DNA of 64,000 bases from Saturnia japonica (taxonomy: Eukaryota > Arthropoda > Insecta > Lepidoptera > Saturniidae), in NCBI GenBank assembly GCA_033032175.1, contig CM065320.1:12853413-12917412 (forward strand), in the 5' to 3' direction. Numbering within the stretch: the stretch's first letter is position 1; each line of letters starts with the position of its first letter. The notes under the pieces are model-generated. The model did no database searches and was not told the origin of the DNA. It saw only the letters and a program-made list of their open reading frames with translations. Below are positions 32,781 to 43,030 of this stretch, in pieces. A program made the translations under genes and the position numbers.

Positions 32781-35700
32781 CTTGCTTTTGTAAATTACGT
32801 CTTTTATGTACTGTATCTCTCTCTATCTTTGTTTCTGTAAATATTAAACTTAACTTGTCATTTCAACTCTCTTAATTTATTCCTAATCTTCGCCTACTAA
32901 GCTATCGTGAACGTTCTCTTCTTAAATGACAATGCATGGTTAGCTAAGTGACGTCGTTCTAAATCTAATATGGCGGACTCCCAAGGATGGCGAACCAGTA
33001 ATTTTTATGCACCCCCATGATATAAAAAAACTGTTGAAAAGGTTGTTTTTATAAAGTTTAAAGTTAATATTCTTTAAAATGTCATCTTATCGGGAATGAT
33101 AAGTCTATGGATCTTCAGTATTATATTCTACTCTATCAAGTAATATCACTATTTAGTATGTGGGCTGATGTGATTCAAACCCAGTTAAACTAAGTATGAA
33201 AAATTTCAGCTCAGTCATAACTGTTTTAAAATTGAAAGAAAAAAAAAATTTAGAAAGTTGTGTATAAAATAAAAAAAATTTTTAATTCATTTTTATTGTA
33301 TGATATTTTTTACAAAGTAAATACATTTTATTGGTATATTTTAAGTTTAATTGTGGTTTTACAGTAAATCGTTAAATTCACGTAGGTATGTTCACGATTA
33401 ACCTATGGTCTTTATTATATTCAAGCCATTTATGAGTCTACGCTAATACACAAACATACAAGTAAAGTAGTGAGTGTGTTTAGTAGAGAGAGAAGTGTTC
33501 AGTATAAATGTTGAGAGGAGGAGAGTGCTGAGTAAGAAAGAGCCAACCAGATCAAGCGCTAGCCAAATGGCACGTAGCGACGTCCCATCAGAACTTTTTA
33601 CCCCCGTCCAAGTTCACCATTAGAAGCTCCACATCCGTAAAGTTTTTTATCAGGTACGTATTAAAGAAAGCCTTTTTTAAACTCTACGTCAAAGAATCTC
33701 TTGACTGTATCTAATACGTGCAATCTAGGAATAATGATTACTTTTGAGATACGTAGCTCCATATCATCATCATACCATCATAAATTCCTTACGACATTCT
33801 CCAAAAACCCATGCAAAAGCTATTAGAAAGGTTAAATTTAAAATATATTACACCAAAAGAAATCACATGGTAAGTTTTTATAATACGTTTTGCAGCACAC
33901 GCAATCCACTCGAATGCTAGTCTACGACCATTTCTAAAGCTCAACTATTAAGCATTATTTTCTGTTAATTACTTGAATTAATTCTCTGTTAACGTTCAGC
34001 GTAGCGTTAAATTCCAGGAGTTTATGTTGTCACTGCGGCCGTTTATAGGTATTCTGTGGCTTTGCATTTATAATATAATTTATTTTGGCATTCTTGGCAG
34101 CTACATAAATGTTACTAACGCTTCATTTGTACCAAATCTCATTTCAGTATTCAAAAGGAACTGTTAAACTTCCTAACATTATTGATTATCATATACGAAA
34201 GTGTTCTGTCAATTGTAAAAATAAAGTGTTTTTTTAATTTATTGAATTTTAAGGATTGCAAGTGTCTATCTAATTTTCTAAGAACTTATAATATGCGTAA
34301 TCTATAAATGTATTACACTGAAACTTTACTATGTGTAATCATAGAATGCACATACAAAATACAACTAAACATTTAATTACAAATTATTCCATTAAATTAC
34401 GTTAAATTGAATATTTGCATTATTTATTAAATTAATATGAGTTGCATATTAAACTGCATGACGTTATTAAAATATGTACAAGGAGAGTTTTTATTTATTT
34501 AGGGATTATGCATAAATATGATAAACTTGTTAAATATGATTTCTGAATACAACTTAGTTTATACTATGCTGCTTCAGATCTCATTTTACTATAAATTATA
34601 TAAAATACTTAAGCTAGAATCAACACATTCCATTTATACATTTAAGTCGTAAAAAATTTAAAACAGTTGTTTACAATAATTTTTTATGTGTGTGTGTGTG
34701 TGTTGTTGTGTGTATTAATATATATATGTTGGCATGTCCATAGATATGGATAATAATTACATTATTTTATTAAATTTTACCTATAAAATCGTATACGGCC
34801 ACCTGAGGTGTTTGTGCAAAATGTTTTGTAAATTCGTATGGCGGCTTCCAAGATACAGGGTCTGCCTAGTTTGGAAGTCACTATGTAAATGTTAGTAAAT
34901 ATTGTGTATAATAAATAAATTTTAAATTAGAGTATAATCAATATAAATAATAAACGAATACTGTTTGCTAAAATTATAGGTATCCATGTATAACTACTTG
35001 GAGCGCGCTCGTTATCTGGGTGTAATTTTCTTTTATTAGTTATAGAGCTGCGCCATTTTGGAGAAAACGCTCAAGCGGCAGGGGGTATTCCCGCGCAACG
35101 CTAAAGTCCGCGGGCGTGCAATAATTTACTTATTTAGCAGTAATTTTGTATAGTACCAATATATTAAACTATAGTTTGCCTATTCTTTATGAACGGTATT
35201 ATCTGTTAAATAAACAATTTAAACTGATATGTGTTTTATTTATTTTGTAAACCCAAACTAAAAATAAGATTTTTGTTAGGATTGCATAAAAACTCCAATA
35301 ATTTAAAAAACTCACAACGAATGTAAGAAATATATATTTTATTAACATTACAAATACTTAACTATAACATAACATTAAATGCCTAGCCCTCTCGGAACAA
35401 TTTTTTAATATTATTACATTCGAAAGACAGCACTCCCAAAGAGCCCCAAAGTCGAGCGTCATAAAATAAACAGATGTTTTGAAATTAAATTCCGAGAACA
35501 ACGACTGTCGGAGGCCCTTTGCTGAGTATTTATTTTAAAGTCGGGTTCATAAACAATGGCTAGTAAAAGCTTAGCACTGTAAAAGTTCATAGTTTTTTAT
35601 TTACAAGCAAAATAAACAAAGACTTAAAATCTATACGAAGAAAGGTATGCTCGAACATTACCAGTTTAGAGTAAGTTCTACTTATTATTTTGTGAAACAA

Positions 35701-36022
35701 ACTTTTTATTTTCAATTTAGATTAAATTTACTAACAGAATTATAAAATATAATACAATGTTATCTTCCAAGAACATTTCATAAATCGACGCTAAACATTC
35801 ACATTTTTTGCCGAAATGCACGTGTTTACATACCTAAACGTGCAGGCGATGTAGCAAAAAGTATGGATAACACTTTTACGAAAAATATATTAATATTATT
35901 TTTTTTATGAAAATGTTTTAATATTTTATTTGAGAATAAAACAAAAGTATACAGACATATCATCGGGTGGGAGGCGGAATTTTTGAATTGTGCTAATCTA
36001 CTTCGAGGTAAGATGGTAACAA
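32781..36022. other. Long AT-rich noncoding stretch
   Basis: No supported gene in 3.2 kb. A short string at about 33160-33195 ('gctgatgtgattcaaaccca') resembles 44325-44350 and contains a reversed B-box-like motif, so it may be a SINE trace. A small GC-richer piece lies at 35040-35120. Confidence 0.4.
34686..34713. repeat. (TG)n microsatellite
   Basis: Dinucleotide TG run with one 'ttg' interruption. Confidence 0.9.
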
Positions 36023-36065
36023 TTTATTTTTATATTATCTACGTAAATTACAATAAAATATATCT
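36023..36065. repeat. 43-bp exact direct repeat, copy 1
   Basis: Identical to 36235-36277 over 43 bases (core 'atctacgtaaattacaat'). The copies are 212 bases apart, with unrelated sequence between them. Confidence 0.9.
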
Positions 36066-36234
36066 ATGTGTAGAAAGAACTTATTATAGCTAGTACTCAT
36101 TAACAAATAATTAACTTAAATTATTTACAATAGGTTTCCAATTATCAAACAGACCACCTTATGGTAAGTGGGCATTATACCACTGTCACCGGTTCGGAAA
36201 ACACCACAGTCATCGAGAAGAACGATGGTATGAT

Positions 36235-36277
36235 TTTATTTTTATATTATCTACGTAAATTACAATAAAATATATCT
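36235..36277. repeat. 43-bp exact direct repeat, copy 2
   Basis: Identical to 36023-36065. It directly abuts the GC-rich patch at 36278-36400. Confidence 0.9.
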
Positions 36278-36444
36278 GCTGGCGGCACCTCTGCTGGCGG
36301 CTCCTCCGCTGGCAGCTCCTCTGGCCCTGCCCCCAACGGCACGTCGTGTACCTCGTCCAGGGCGCCGTCTCCGCCTTGTTTGTGGTCGCCTTCCGCTAAT
36401 TTGAAATTAAAAATACGACTATAAAATACATGTAAATTAATCAC
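36247..36444 (-). CDS. Doubtful exon-like frame, E/P/A-rich
   Basis: A GC-rich block (36278-36400) in AT-rich DNA is open on minus for 65 codons. The translated centre is acidic and proline-rich with an imperfect repeat of the form EEPPAEVPPA. The upstream edge on minus reads 'atttcaaattag' then GC-rich DNA, like a splice acceptor. The downstream edge falls in the 43-bp repeat and ends in a stop without a GT donor. It could be a terminal exon of a host gene, a piece of a transposon gag-like protein, or chance. I do not recognise the protein. Confidence 0.2.
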   Translation of the reverse strand: MINLHVFYSRIFNFKLAEGDHKQGGDGALDEVHDVPLGAGPEELPAEEPPAEVPPADIFYCNLRR

Positions 36445-36660
36445 TATACTACACTACTATCATATCAAATATTATTAGCATTAAAAATCAGAAAAAAAAA
36501 CAAACAAAATATCAACAACAATTACGAACTTGCAAGTCTTTTATTTATAATAAAATACATGTAAATTAATAGTGATATCAGATAATATTAGCATTAAAAA
36601 TCAGAATAAAAAAAACAATCACAAAATATCAACAATAATTATTAACTTGAAATCGAAAGC
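36413..36660. repeat. Local tandem duplication (~125 bp unit)
   Basis: 'ataaaatacatgtaaattaa' occurs at 36421 and again at about 36550, each followed by 'tattagcattaaaaatcaga' and an A-rich stretch with 'caaaatatcaacaa'. Two diverged units. Confidence 0.75.
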
Positions 36661-37388
36661 GCCGTATCCATACTTGTACAGCATCCCCATCATACGTTTG
36701 ACAAGCGTCATGTGCTTTTCGATTGTTAAAATGAATGTTTTTTGTGAAATAGGGAAAGAATGTAACGAATTTACACTTTAATTACGTTAATGATTAGTTA
36801 TACTATAGATATTAATCATATCCCTACTGTAAATATAGCTACTTTGTTAAATTTATTTATAAAATCTCGAAAAATTGTTCCGTTCCAACACGACTTGGTG
36901 TGGGAATTTGACGAAAAATGCACTAAAAACTTCTCAAATATGAAATGTATTATCTTACAATGATTTAGTACTTACCTATCCATTGATTAAATATGGTTTC
37001 CAACTTTAAAACACAAAAAAAAAAACAGAAAATCAAAAATCACCAACAGAGCAACGCGCCGCATGTTAAGGTTAGCAATGGACTGAAGTACGAATTAAAT
37101 GGCGGCCGGATGACGTTTTGTTTTGGCTTTAATACTGTGTCCTTGTCTTATGCCTTAATAATAAATATGTTTGTAAGGGATAGCAATATTAATATGGCGA
37201 CACAAATCGACCAAAAACAACCAACTGTAATCAGCGATCAGAGCGCTGATTGCCGCTCAAGTCAAATTTTGAAGCGACGTTGAGAGCGTCGATTGCCAGA
37301 AGAGGAAAGATTTGATTTCTTGTTTTTAATGGATAAACTCAAAAACTACTGGACCGATTTTAATATTTTTTTCTCTTATATAAAGCTT
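36661..37388. other. AT-rich noncoding stretch
   Basis: No supported gene. The 96-codon plus frame (36993-37283) has no recognised motif and crosses an A-rich tract. A GC-richer piece at 37190-37300 holds a 'cgatcagagcgctgattg' palindrome. Confidence 0.35.
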
Positions 37389-37501
37389 CTTTTTTTTTTT
37401 TATGTGGAGAAACCCGTCATGGGTACACACCCGCCCGAGGGAGGACGAGTGGTTATGTGAGACTCTTACTCACTAAAACTCCACGGTGTACCTAAGTCGC
37501 C

Positions 37502-37939
37502 TTAAAGGGGCGACGTGGGCTCGCGGTTGCATACAACCATGTCGCCCCGGCGGCAGGCCCAGCTACTACTGCCGGGCCACCGCAAAAGGGAGACAATCCG
37601 GTACAATCCTAACTGTCTCCCACAGCTGCCGAACCGGTGCAATGGGAACCATCCGAAACAACCATGTCCGGACAGCACCTGCACCAGACGAAACGTGAGG
37701 GAGCCACGCTCCCTAACACACCACTCTCTTAGGACCGGAAGGACGGCGTCTATGGTATATTTACCATACCGCGCTTCCGCCAGGTCCTCCCCCCATCTCC
37801 ACTCAAACAGCTTTCCCGCATCATCCAGCAACACCAAGGGCCGGTACGCTGACGGGCAATCCGACCGATAAACACCGATCAAACAGCTCCCGAAGCATCC
37901 TACCCATGTGACCCAACGCCACATATACCGGTACCCCAT
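37502..37939 (-). pseudogene. R1-clade ORF2: RT block 1 joined to C-terminal domain
   Basis: The frame opens with RT block 1 (SAYRPLVLLDDAGKLFE). About 40 residues later it shows a FRLVQVLSGHGCFG stretch, which in R1-clade ORF2 sits in the C-terminal region after the RT. All of the RT palm, including the catalytic YADD or FADD and thumb, is missing. The element therefore carries a large internal deletion and cannot encode a polymerase. After the C-terminal stretch the frame runs into probable UTR sequence. Confidence 0.7.
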
Positions 37940-38444
37940 CCGGGCCAGGGGACCTCCGATTGCTGCGGAGGCGCTCTGTCACCAGCCCCATCTCCGTATC
38001 AGTTACGAGATAAGGCATAGCCGGCTCCTCCGCAGCAGTATCTCCCGGGGGAGGCATCGCCGGTGACAGGAACTCCAGAGGGTCGGGGAACAAATATCCC
38101 ACGACCCTTTCCACGAACTCCAGCTGGAGGGTCTCCGTGATCGGGGGCGCCTGGCTTTGGAATTTCTTTCGGGCTACTATGTACGGGCGCCCCCACGGAT
38201 CCCGATCCAGCGTCTCAAGGAGTTCCCCCCACGCAAAGTCTTTGGCCCGGCTTATGGCCGCCTGCAGTGTCCTCCTTGCCTCCCTGGAAGCGACATACAG
38301 CCGAACCTCCTCCCCCGGTTCTCGCCTTCGCCGGTGACCACCAGTAAACCGGCCGTCTCTGCGGGCGATTATTGCTCCGCGGAATCGACGCGTCACAGAC
38401 ATCCGTGAGAGCTTCACGAAATTGGTCTGCAGCGGCGTCGACAT
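37821..38444 (-). pseudogene. R1-clade ORF2: linker and first RT block
   Basis: 207-codon frame. The middle has the R1-typical AWGELLETLDRDPWGRPY segment preceding the RT. The end has RSNRRSPGPDGVP (RT block 0/1), normally followed by the fingers. It overlaps the next frame (37502-37939), showing a frameshift near 37840-37900. It is a dead fragment. The R1-clade assignment is strong from the linker motif. Confidence 0.8.
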
Positions 38445-38657
38445 CTTCAGTCCTCCGAGCTGGCGCTAGCCAGCTCTGGACGATGGCCGCCTCTTCCGCT
38501 TTTTCTCTGTCAAGGCGGCTAAGCGCCCAGCGGGGGAATGCTGCTCCGCTACGAGGGCTGGACGCCAGCACTCCGGAGGAGGTAGAGACATTAAATCGGA
38601 TATATCTGTGATCAGATAAGGTCTCCAACTCCTCCAGTACTCTCTATCCTCGCACAC
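38215..38657 (-). pseudogene. R1-clade ORF2: end of endonuclease domain
   Basis: The frame 38215-38628 begins near the conserved SDHRYI of apurinic-type endonucleases (the S-D-H catalytic triad part) and runs into the inter-domain linker. A frameshift separates it from the upstream endonuclease piece (38644-38946). Confidence 0.7.
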
Positions 38658-39206
38658 GGCGTGCGACAGACGGAGTGGCGAATGACAAGTCCACCACCGA
38701 CCCTCCGTTATATCGCACGCACGTGTGCGTCATCCGCCTCTTCAGGAGGGACAGCCTAACTTGGACCGCCCACTCCTCAACGGCCGTGCCTCGAGGGTCC
38801 GTGGCCACCGCCCCCAACGCCCCTGACTTGGCATTCAGGTCTCCAAGCAGGACAATGGTAAGCGGCGATAGCCGCCTCACCGCCAGCTCCAGGGAGTTGA
38901 GGAAAGCCTCGAACTCCACTAGGGCCCGGTTAGGGGAGAAGTACACCCCTATAATGGTGCACCCTCCCTAGGGGACCGCCACGAACCCCACCCCCTCTCT
39001 TTGACGGAGAGGGGCGTTTCTGGACTATAAACTGCCACGGAGTCACCCAGGTCCCCAACCCATTTATTCTGGGCCGGAACGTGGTATGGCTCCGCGGCAA
39101 CCGCAACATTGATATTCCACTCCGCCACTGACTGAACAAAGAGATCCTGTGCAGTGGCGGAGTGGTTTAAATTCCCTTGAAGGTAGCTACCATGGGTGTA
39201 CTCCAT
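38644..39206 (-). pseudogene. R1-clade ORF2: endonuclease N-terminal and middle parts
   Basis: The ATG at 39206 starts a frame with GNLNHSATAQDLFVQS and VAVAAEPYHVP: the N of the first motif and the E of the AEPY motif, catalytic in R1-type endonucleases. After a frameshift near 38950 a second frame shows LLGDLNAKS (the GDxN motif) and VVDLSFATPS. In intact elements this domain nicks the target DNA. Here the domain is split by a frameshift. Confidence 0.82.
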
Positions 39207-39534
39207 TAAGAATCCATAGCAGCTACCTCAGGCCTAGGGCCACCCACTCCCGGTGCAGCCATCCTCTGCACCCCGCTCTTGACAGGAGGGGGCCTACACT
39301 CCCTTCCCCCCATCTGATGCGCTGAGGGCCTCCCCCCATCAGCGCACACCGCGCAGCGTAGGACACTGGCTCTACAGTCCACCGCCATGTGACCCGCTTC
39401 CCCGCACCGGAAGCAAAGCAGCCCCTCTCCACGTCCGACGGGCATAACGCGCGTGTGTGGGCCAAGCCCATACATTTATAACAACGCATGGGCTTGTCCT
39501 CCATTACCTGCACCTGGGCATAACTCCACCGCAC
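39206..39534 (-). pseudogene. R1-clade ORF1 (gag-like) C-terminus with CCHC knuckles
   Basis: Two overlapping frames carry successive zinc knuckles: CYKCMGLAHTRALC and, after a frameshift near 39450, CFRCGEAGHMAVDC (both CX2CX4HX4C), followed by a looser CAVC...H...C knuckle. Multiple knuckles before ORF2 are the normal layout of R1-clade ORF1, an RNA-binding chaperone of the element RNA. The N-terminal part is missing. Confidence 0.85.
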
Positions 39535-39545
39535 AAGTAGGCGGG

Positions 39546-40023
39546 CACAAGTAATTTTATTTATTAGTAAGTAAATAAGTATAGATGTAACTTAAAAATT
39601 AATTTTATACAATTGAAACAATATTAATTAAATTCATAAACGACAATCGCAATAATCATAATAATTGAATTTTAATTTGTTGAATATTTAATTAATAGTT
39701 GGAGCGACTAACACCGTGATTGTAACATTGTATCTATTTAGAATGATTTTATAGCTCGTTAACGGTCAACAATGAATTTTGGCATTAGTGTTAACAATAC
39801 AGACTGATATGATAATGTGTTGTGTTCGCTTAGCTAACCTTATCGAATGGATTAAAGAGCATGTTATCGGTCCGCTTCCTTCGGCTGACACTACGGCATA
39901 ATACACACAGGTGATACAAACATCAAATAATCTTTTCGTCCCTTAAATAGATTTTTTATACTAGCTCGGTAAAATGTCTGTACATCACGCACAGTTCACA
40001 AACATCGGTGACCGTCATCGATG
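39546..40023. other. AT-rich noncoding stretch
   Basis: Nothing recognised. Confidence 0.45.
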
Positions 40024-40416
40024 TCATGCTGGCTTAAGAAAATGCCTCTTCACGCCTCGTTTGAAGGACCATATATCATAGGAAGGAGTAAACTCGTTGG
40101 CTGGAAAACCTTTCCACATTTGCATGGTACGGCAAAGAATTAACGAGCGTATGTGTTCGTGCCATGATGGGCGCTGCTGTGTAGCTGAGGCTCCGTAAAT
40201 CAGACAGATAAGGTCTAACAATTCTTTAGAATATACACCATGATACATACGATAAAATACGCTTAGCGAGGCAATGTTTCTTTGCAGCTGAATCGGTTCT
40301 AAATAGTTAGGGACATTTGTATCATACACAATGCGGGTAGCCCGTCGCTGCAGCCTGTCCAAGGCACTGAGAAGGTATTGAGAGGAACCGTTACAGAAAT
40401 GCGAACAATATTCCAT
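40024..40416 (-). pseudogene. LINE ORF2 C-terminal domain, CR1-type
   Basis: 130 codons open on minus: MEYCSHFCNGSS, then LDRLQRRATRIVYD, then SLSVFYRMYHG, ending in SFKRGVKRHFLKPA. This is the region after the RT thumb in CR1/jockey-group non-LTR elements. No RT motifs lie upstream, so it is a 3' fragment. It is the longest and best kept of five related tails in the window. Its frame is still open, so it is not very old. Clade placement is from recalled motifs. Confidence 0.75.
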
Positions 40417-40789
40417 GTTCGACCGAAACTGAGCCTATAAAGAAGGTACATTGTTAATTTTATATAATATGAAATAACTATAATAATCATATGATTTTTT
40501 CCATATGGATTCTCTGAATCTAAAGTGGACTATTACTGTAAAATGAATGATCAGGCGAGGACTTAAAGAGATTTTCGGTGAACGCCAAACGGTATTTCAT
40601 AATTATGTATTTGGAAAAATCTTTAAATTACAATGTATTTATATCAGCCAATTGATTAGGACAAATAGGGGTCCCATGGATAACCATGGGTTATGTCACG
40701 GTTTTTATCACACTCTACACGATCTACGACTATTATCTCTACTAATATAATAAAACACAAGAAGAATTTGTTTGTACGCGCTAGAATCT
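40417..40789. other. Noncoding stretch
   Basis: Nothing recognised. The short plus frame 40547-40750 has no known motif. Confidence 0.4.
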
Positions 40790-41115
40790 TTGAAGACAAG
40801 TGTCTGTCCTACCGGTTGTAACCTACGGAGCCGAAACATGGACCCTCACGGTTGGACTGGTTTACAAAATTAAAGTTCAGCGAGCTGCGTAAAGAGCTAA
40901 GCTCGGAGTTTTTTTGAAGGATATATTCAGAAATGATGTAATCAGATAGAGAATTAGGGTAATTGACATAGATTAAAGATTAGCTCGCTAAAGTGGCAGT
41001 TGGCGGTCCACATATACTGAAGAACTGATAACCGATGGAGTAGACGAGTCGTGGTCTGCAAACGAAGTGTGGAAAGCCCCCTGCAAGCTGAAGCGACAAT
41101 CTACGCAGCGTGTCT
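40790..41115 (+). pseudogene. RTE-type LINE ORF2 C-terminal remnant
   Basis: The plus frame from about 40813 reads VLPVVTYGAETWTLT. After stops and small frameshifts come LGVFLKDIFRNDVIR, then LKWQLAVH and TDNRWSRRV. This ordered series is the post-RT region of RTE-clade elements (TYGAETWTL...KLKWQWAGH...DNRW). At least three stops and several shifts make it dead. Confidence 0.75.
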
Positions 41116-41366
41116 GTAGTGGACTGGATACTCTTCTTAAATCTATGGAACTGTCAGATTTGAGAAATTCTTTTTGCATATTTTAGCGTATTTATTGAAG
41201 AAGATATATAACCTAAGATCCTAAGCAGTAATCAAGAACATCAAGTTATTTGGCAAGCTGTACACAAGTATGGGAAATGAGAATAATGATAGGCTATACG
41301 TGTACGTTGGCGGCGGCGTGGCAGAGACTTGTTTGAAACCTCGGCATACAGCTTAGTTATGATACA
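41116..41366. other. Noncoding stretch
   Basis: Nothing recognised. Confidence 0.35.
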
Positions 41367-42066
41367 CTAGCTGACCCGCACAACTTCGACTACGTCACAT
41401 AAGAGAGAGAGGGTAAGAGAGAGTGGGACGTAGGCACCTACAATACAATTTATAAGTGCTGCCCGCCTCCAACATCATTCCGCTAAAATGCACGCGCGGT
41501 ACTTGATTATTATTTTGCTGCGGAGTTATTTTAAAACTGTGATATCTCCAAAGATATTAATTGAAATCAAATGTTGTATAGGGAAATTTTGTTTAAAATT
41601 AAATACTTGTGATAAATAACGTATTTATTTCGATAAGGATTAATACTATATTTATAAAAACACCTTCGCAAATAATGCATTATTTTAGAACAAATTTTAT
41701 TACCATAAAAAAGGTTATATTGCCTCAAAATTTAAAGATAGATACATTTTCTATCACGGACATTTTTTAGAAATTTTTAAAAGAAACATTTCCGTCACAC
41801 ATCAATGTTGCGTAACTTTAACCATTTACGCAGCGCACCCAATGGTAACTTTCAAAAGGAATAAATTTTCCCCTTTTTTGCAACATTTTCCATTGATACT
41901 CCTCTTTTATTGGTTGTAACGTGATTTTATATAGCCTATAGCCTTCCTCGATAAATGGGCTATCTAAAACTAAAATAACTTTTCCATTCCAACCGGTACT
42001 TCCTGAGATTAGCGTGTTCAACCAACCAAACAAACAAACTCTTCAGCTTTATAATATTAATATAGA
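41367..42066 (-). mobile_element. Complete non-autonomous Helitron (~700 bp)
   Basis: Plus strand: A|ctagctgacccgcacaact at 41367 and 'aatattaatataga'|T at 42066. On minus this reads TCTATATTAATATTATAAAG...CTAG, with host A before and T after: both Helitron termini. Near the 5' end is 'gtttgtttgtttggttgaac', as in recalled lepidopteran Helitrons. No Rep/helicase coding. An open minus frame at 41818-42033 is chance. Confidence 0.75.
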
Positions 42067-42904
42067 TATAATAAAATAACGCTCAATGAACAATACAAAA
42101 GTATGTCAGATATGCTAAAGCGTTACATAATGACGTAATTTGCCGACCGGCAGCACCCCGCGCTCCTGACCGTCAACGCTAAAGACTTCCAGTGCGCCAT
42201 AAACATAAGTTGGCAGCAGGCAGTGTCACCCCTATATCTCTACTATAAAATAGTTTTCTTACCCTGTAACGTTAATTTAATATATAAATTTAAACGCCGG
42301 ACTTGTAGTTCTATGTAACTATCGTTTTTGTTTGACTTAAAGTATATTTATAACCTTATAACTCTTTTGGCGCAAAATCAATATTAAAAAATTTTTTTTT
42401 TTCAATTTGGGTCCTAAGAAGGCACTCATGAACGTTAAACACTACTACTACCAAAGAAATGTCTTTGTGCTCTACCTACCTATCATATAGTGATTCATCC
42501 GCGTATAGTATAAAGTTAAATTAAGACCTCATGTAATGAAAGTGCGACATTATAGTTGATGCCGTAAGCCAATATTGATATCAAATGTGAATTCATTGTA
42601 CTGAGTTAAAAAAAATTTGTGCCAAAATTTATCTTTGAAAGCTTAAAATTATTAAAATTATTTTTAAACAATTTAAATTATAGTTAAAAGTCAGTAAAAT
42701 TAATAAAAAATATTATTTTAAATTTAATTTATTAGTATAAGTAAGCACATTCTTTTTGCTTTAATTAGCTACTTAACTAATTCTTAATCTTGTTTGAATA
42801 TTATTGTCGATAAATAATTTATACCTGAATTTAATAAATTGTTAAATAAATACATGTACTTGTAACAATTGACTGAAAGTTTTAACTTTTGCGTCACATT
42901 CCTT
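42067..42904. other. AT-rich noncoding stretch
   Basis: No gene. A GC-richer piece at 42140-42230 ('ccgaccggcagcaccccgcg') is unassigned. Confidence 0.4.
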
Positions 42905-43030
42905 GAAAGTAGAAAAGGTGGACAATTCTATTGATTTGTGGATGACTATCAACTTTTACTTTACTGAACTTACGCCATCGGCCTGAAACCTGATTCTCTA
43001 TCTACTGAGCTACCACATCTCCTACTATGC
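42905..43030 (-). mobile_element. Decayed tRNA-derived SINE head
   Basis: On minus from about 43022: 'gatgtggtagctcagtagat' includes a good A box (tagctcagtagatagag). About 35 bases later 'cgtaagttcagta' sits where a B box should be, degraded. The body fades after ~120 bases. Confidence 0.5.

Larger units (their letters stand above)
37389..39545 (-). mobile_element. Internally deleted R1-clade non-LTR retrotransposon
   Basis: Minus orientation. From 39545 downward it holds the gag C-terminus with CCHC knuckles, ORF2 endonuclease, the start of the RT, a jump to the ORF2 C-terminal region, the 3' UTR and an A tail (poly-T on plus at 37389-37400). Several frameshifts separate the pieces. It is GC-rich against an AT-rich background. 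The 5' end is truncated and no target-site duplication was found. It lies in neither rDNA nor visible telomere repeats, so it is a dispersed R1-clade family, not a canonical R1 site or TRAS/SART site. Confidence 0.88.

Noticed and set aside
37515..37871. 118-codon plus frame as a gene, with similar frames at 38157-38408, 38675-38971 and 51498-51809
   Set aside because: Antisense shadows of the R1 and jockey coding regions, caused by their high GC content.
42960..43030. A second tRNA gene on minus
   Set aside because: Good A box, but the B box is degraded and no cloverleaf closes. Called a SINE remnant.
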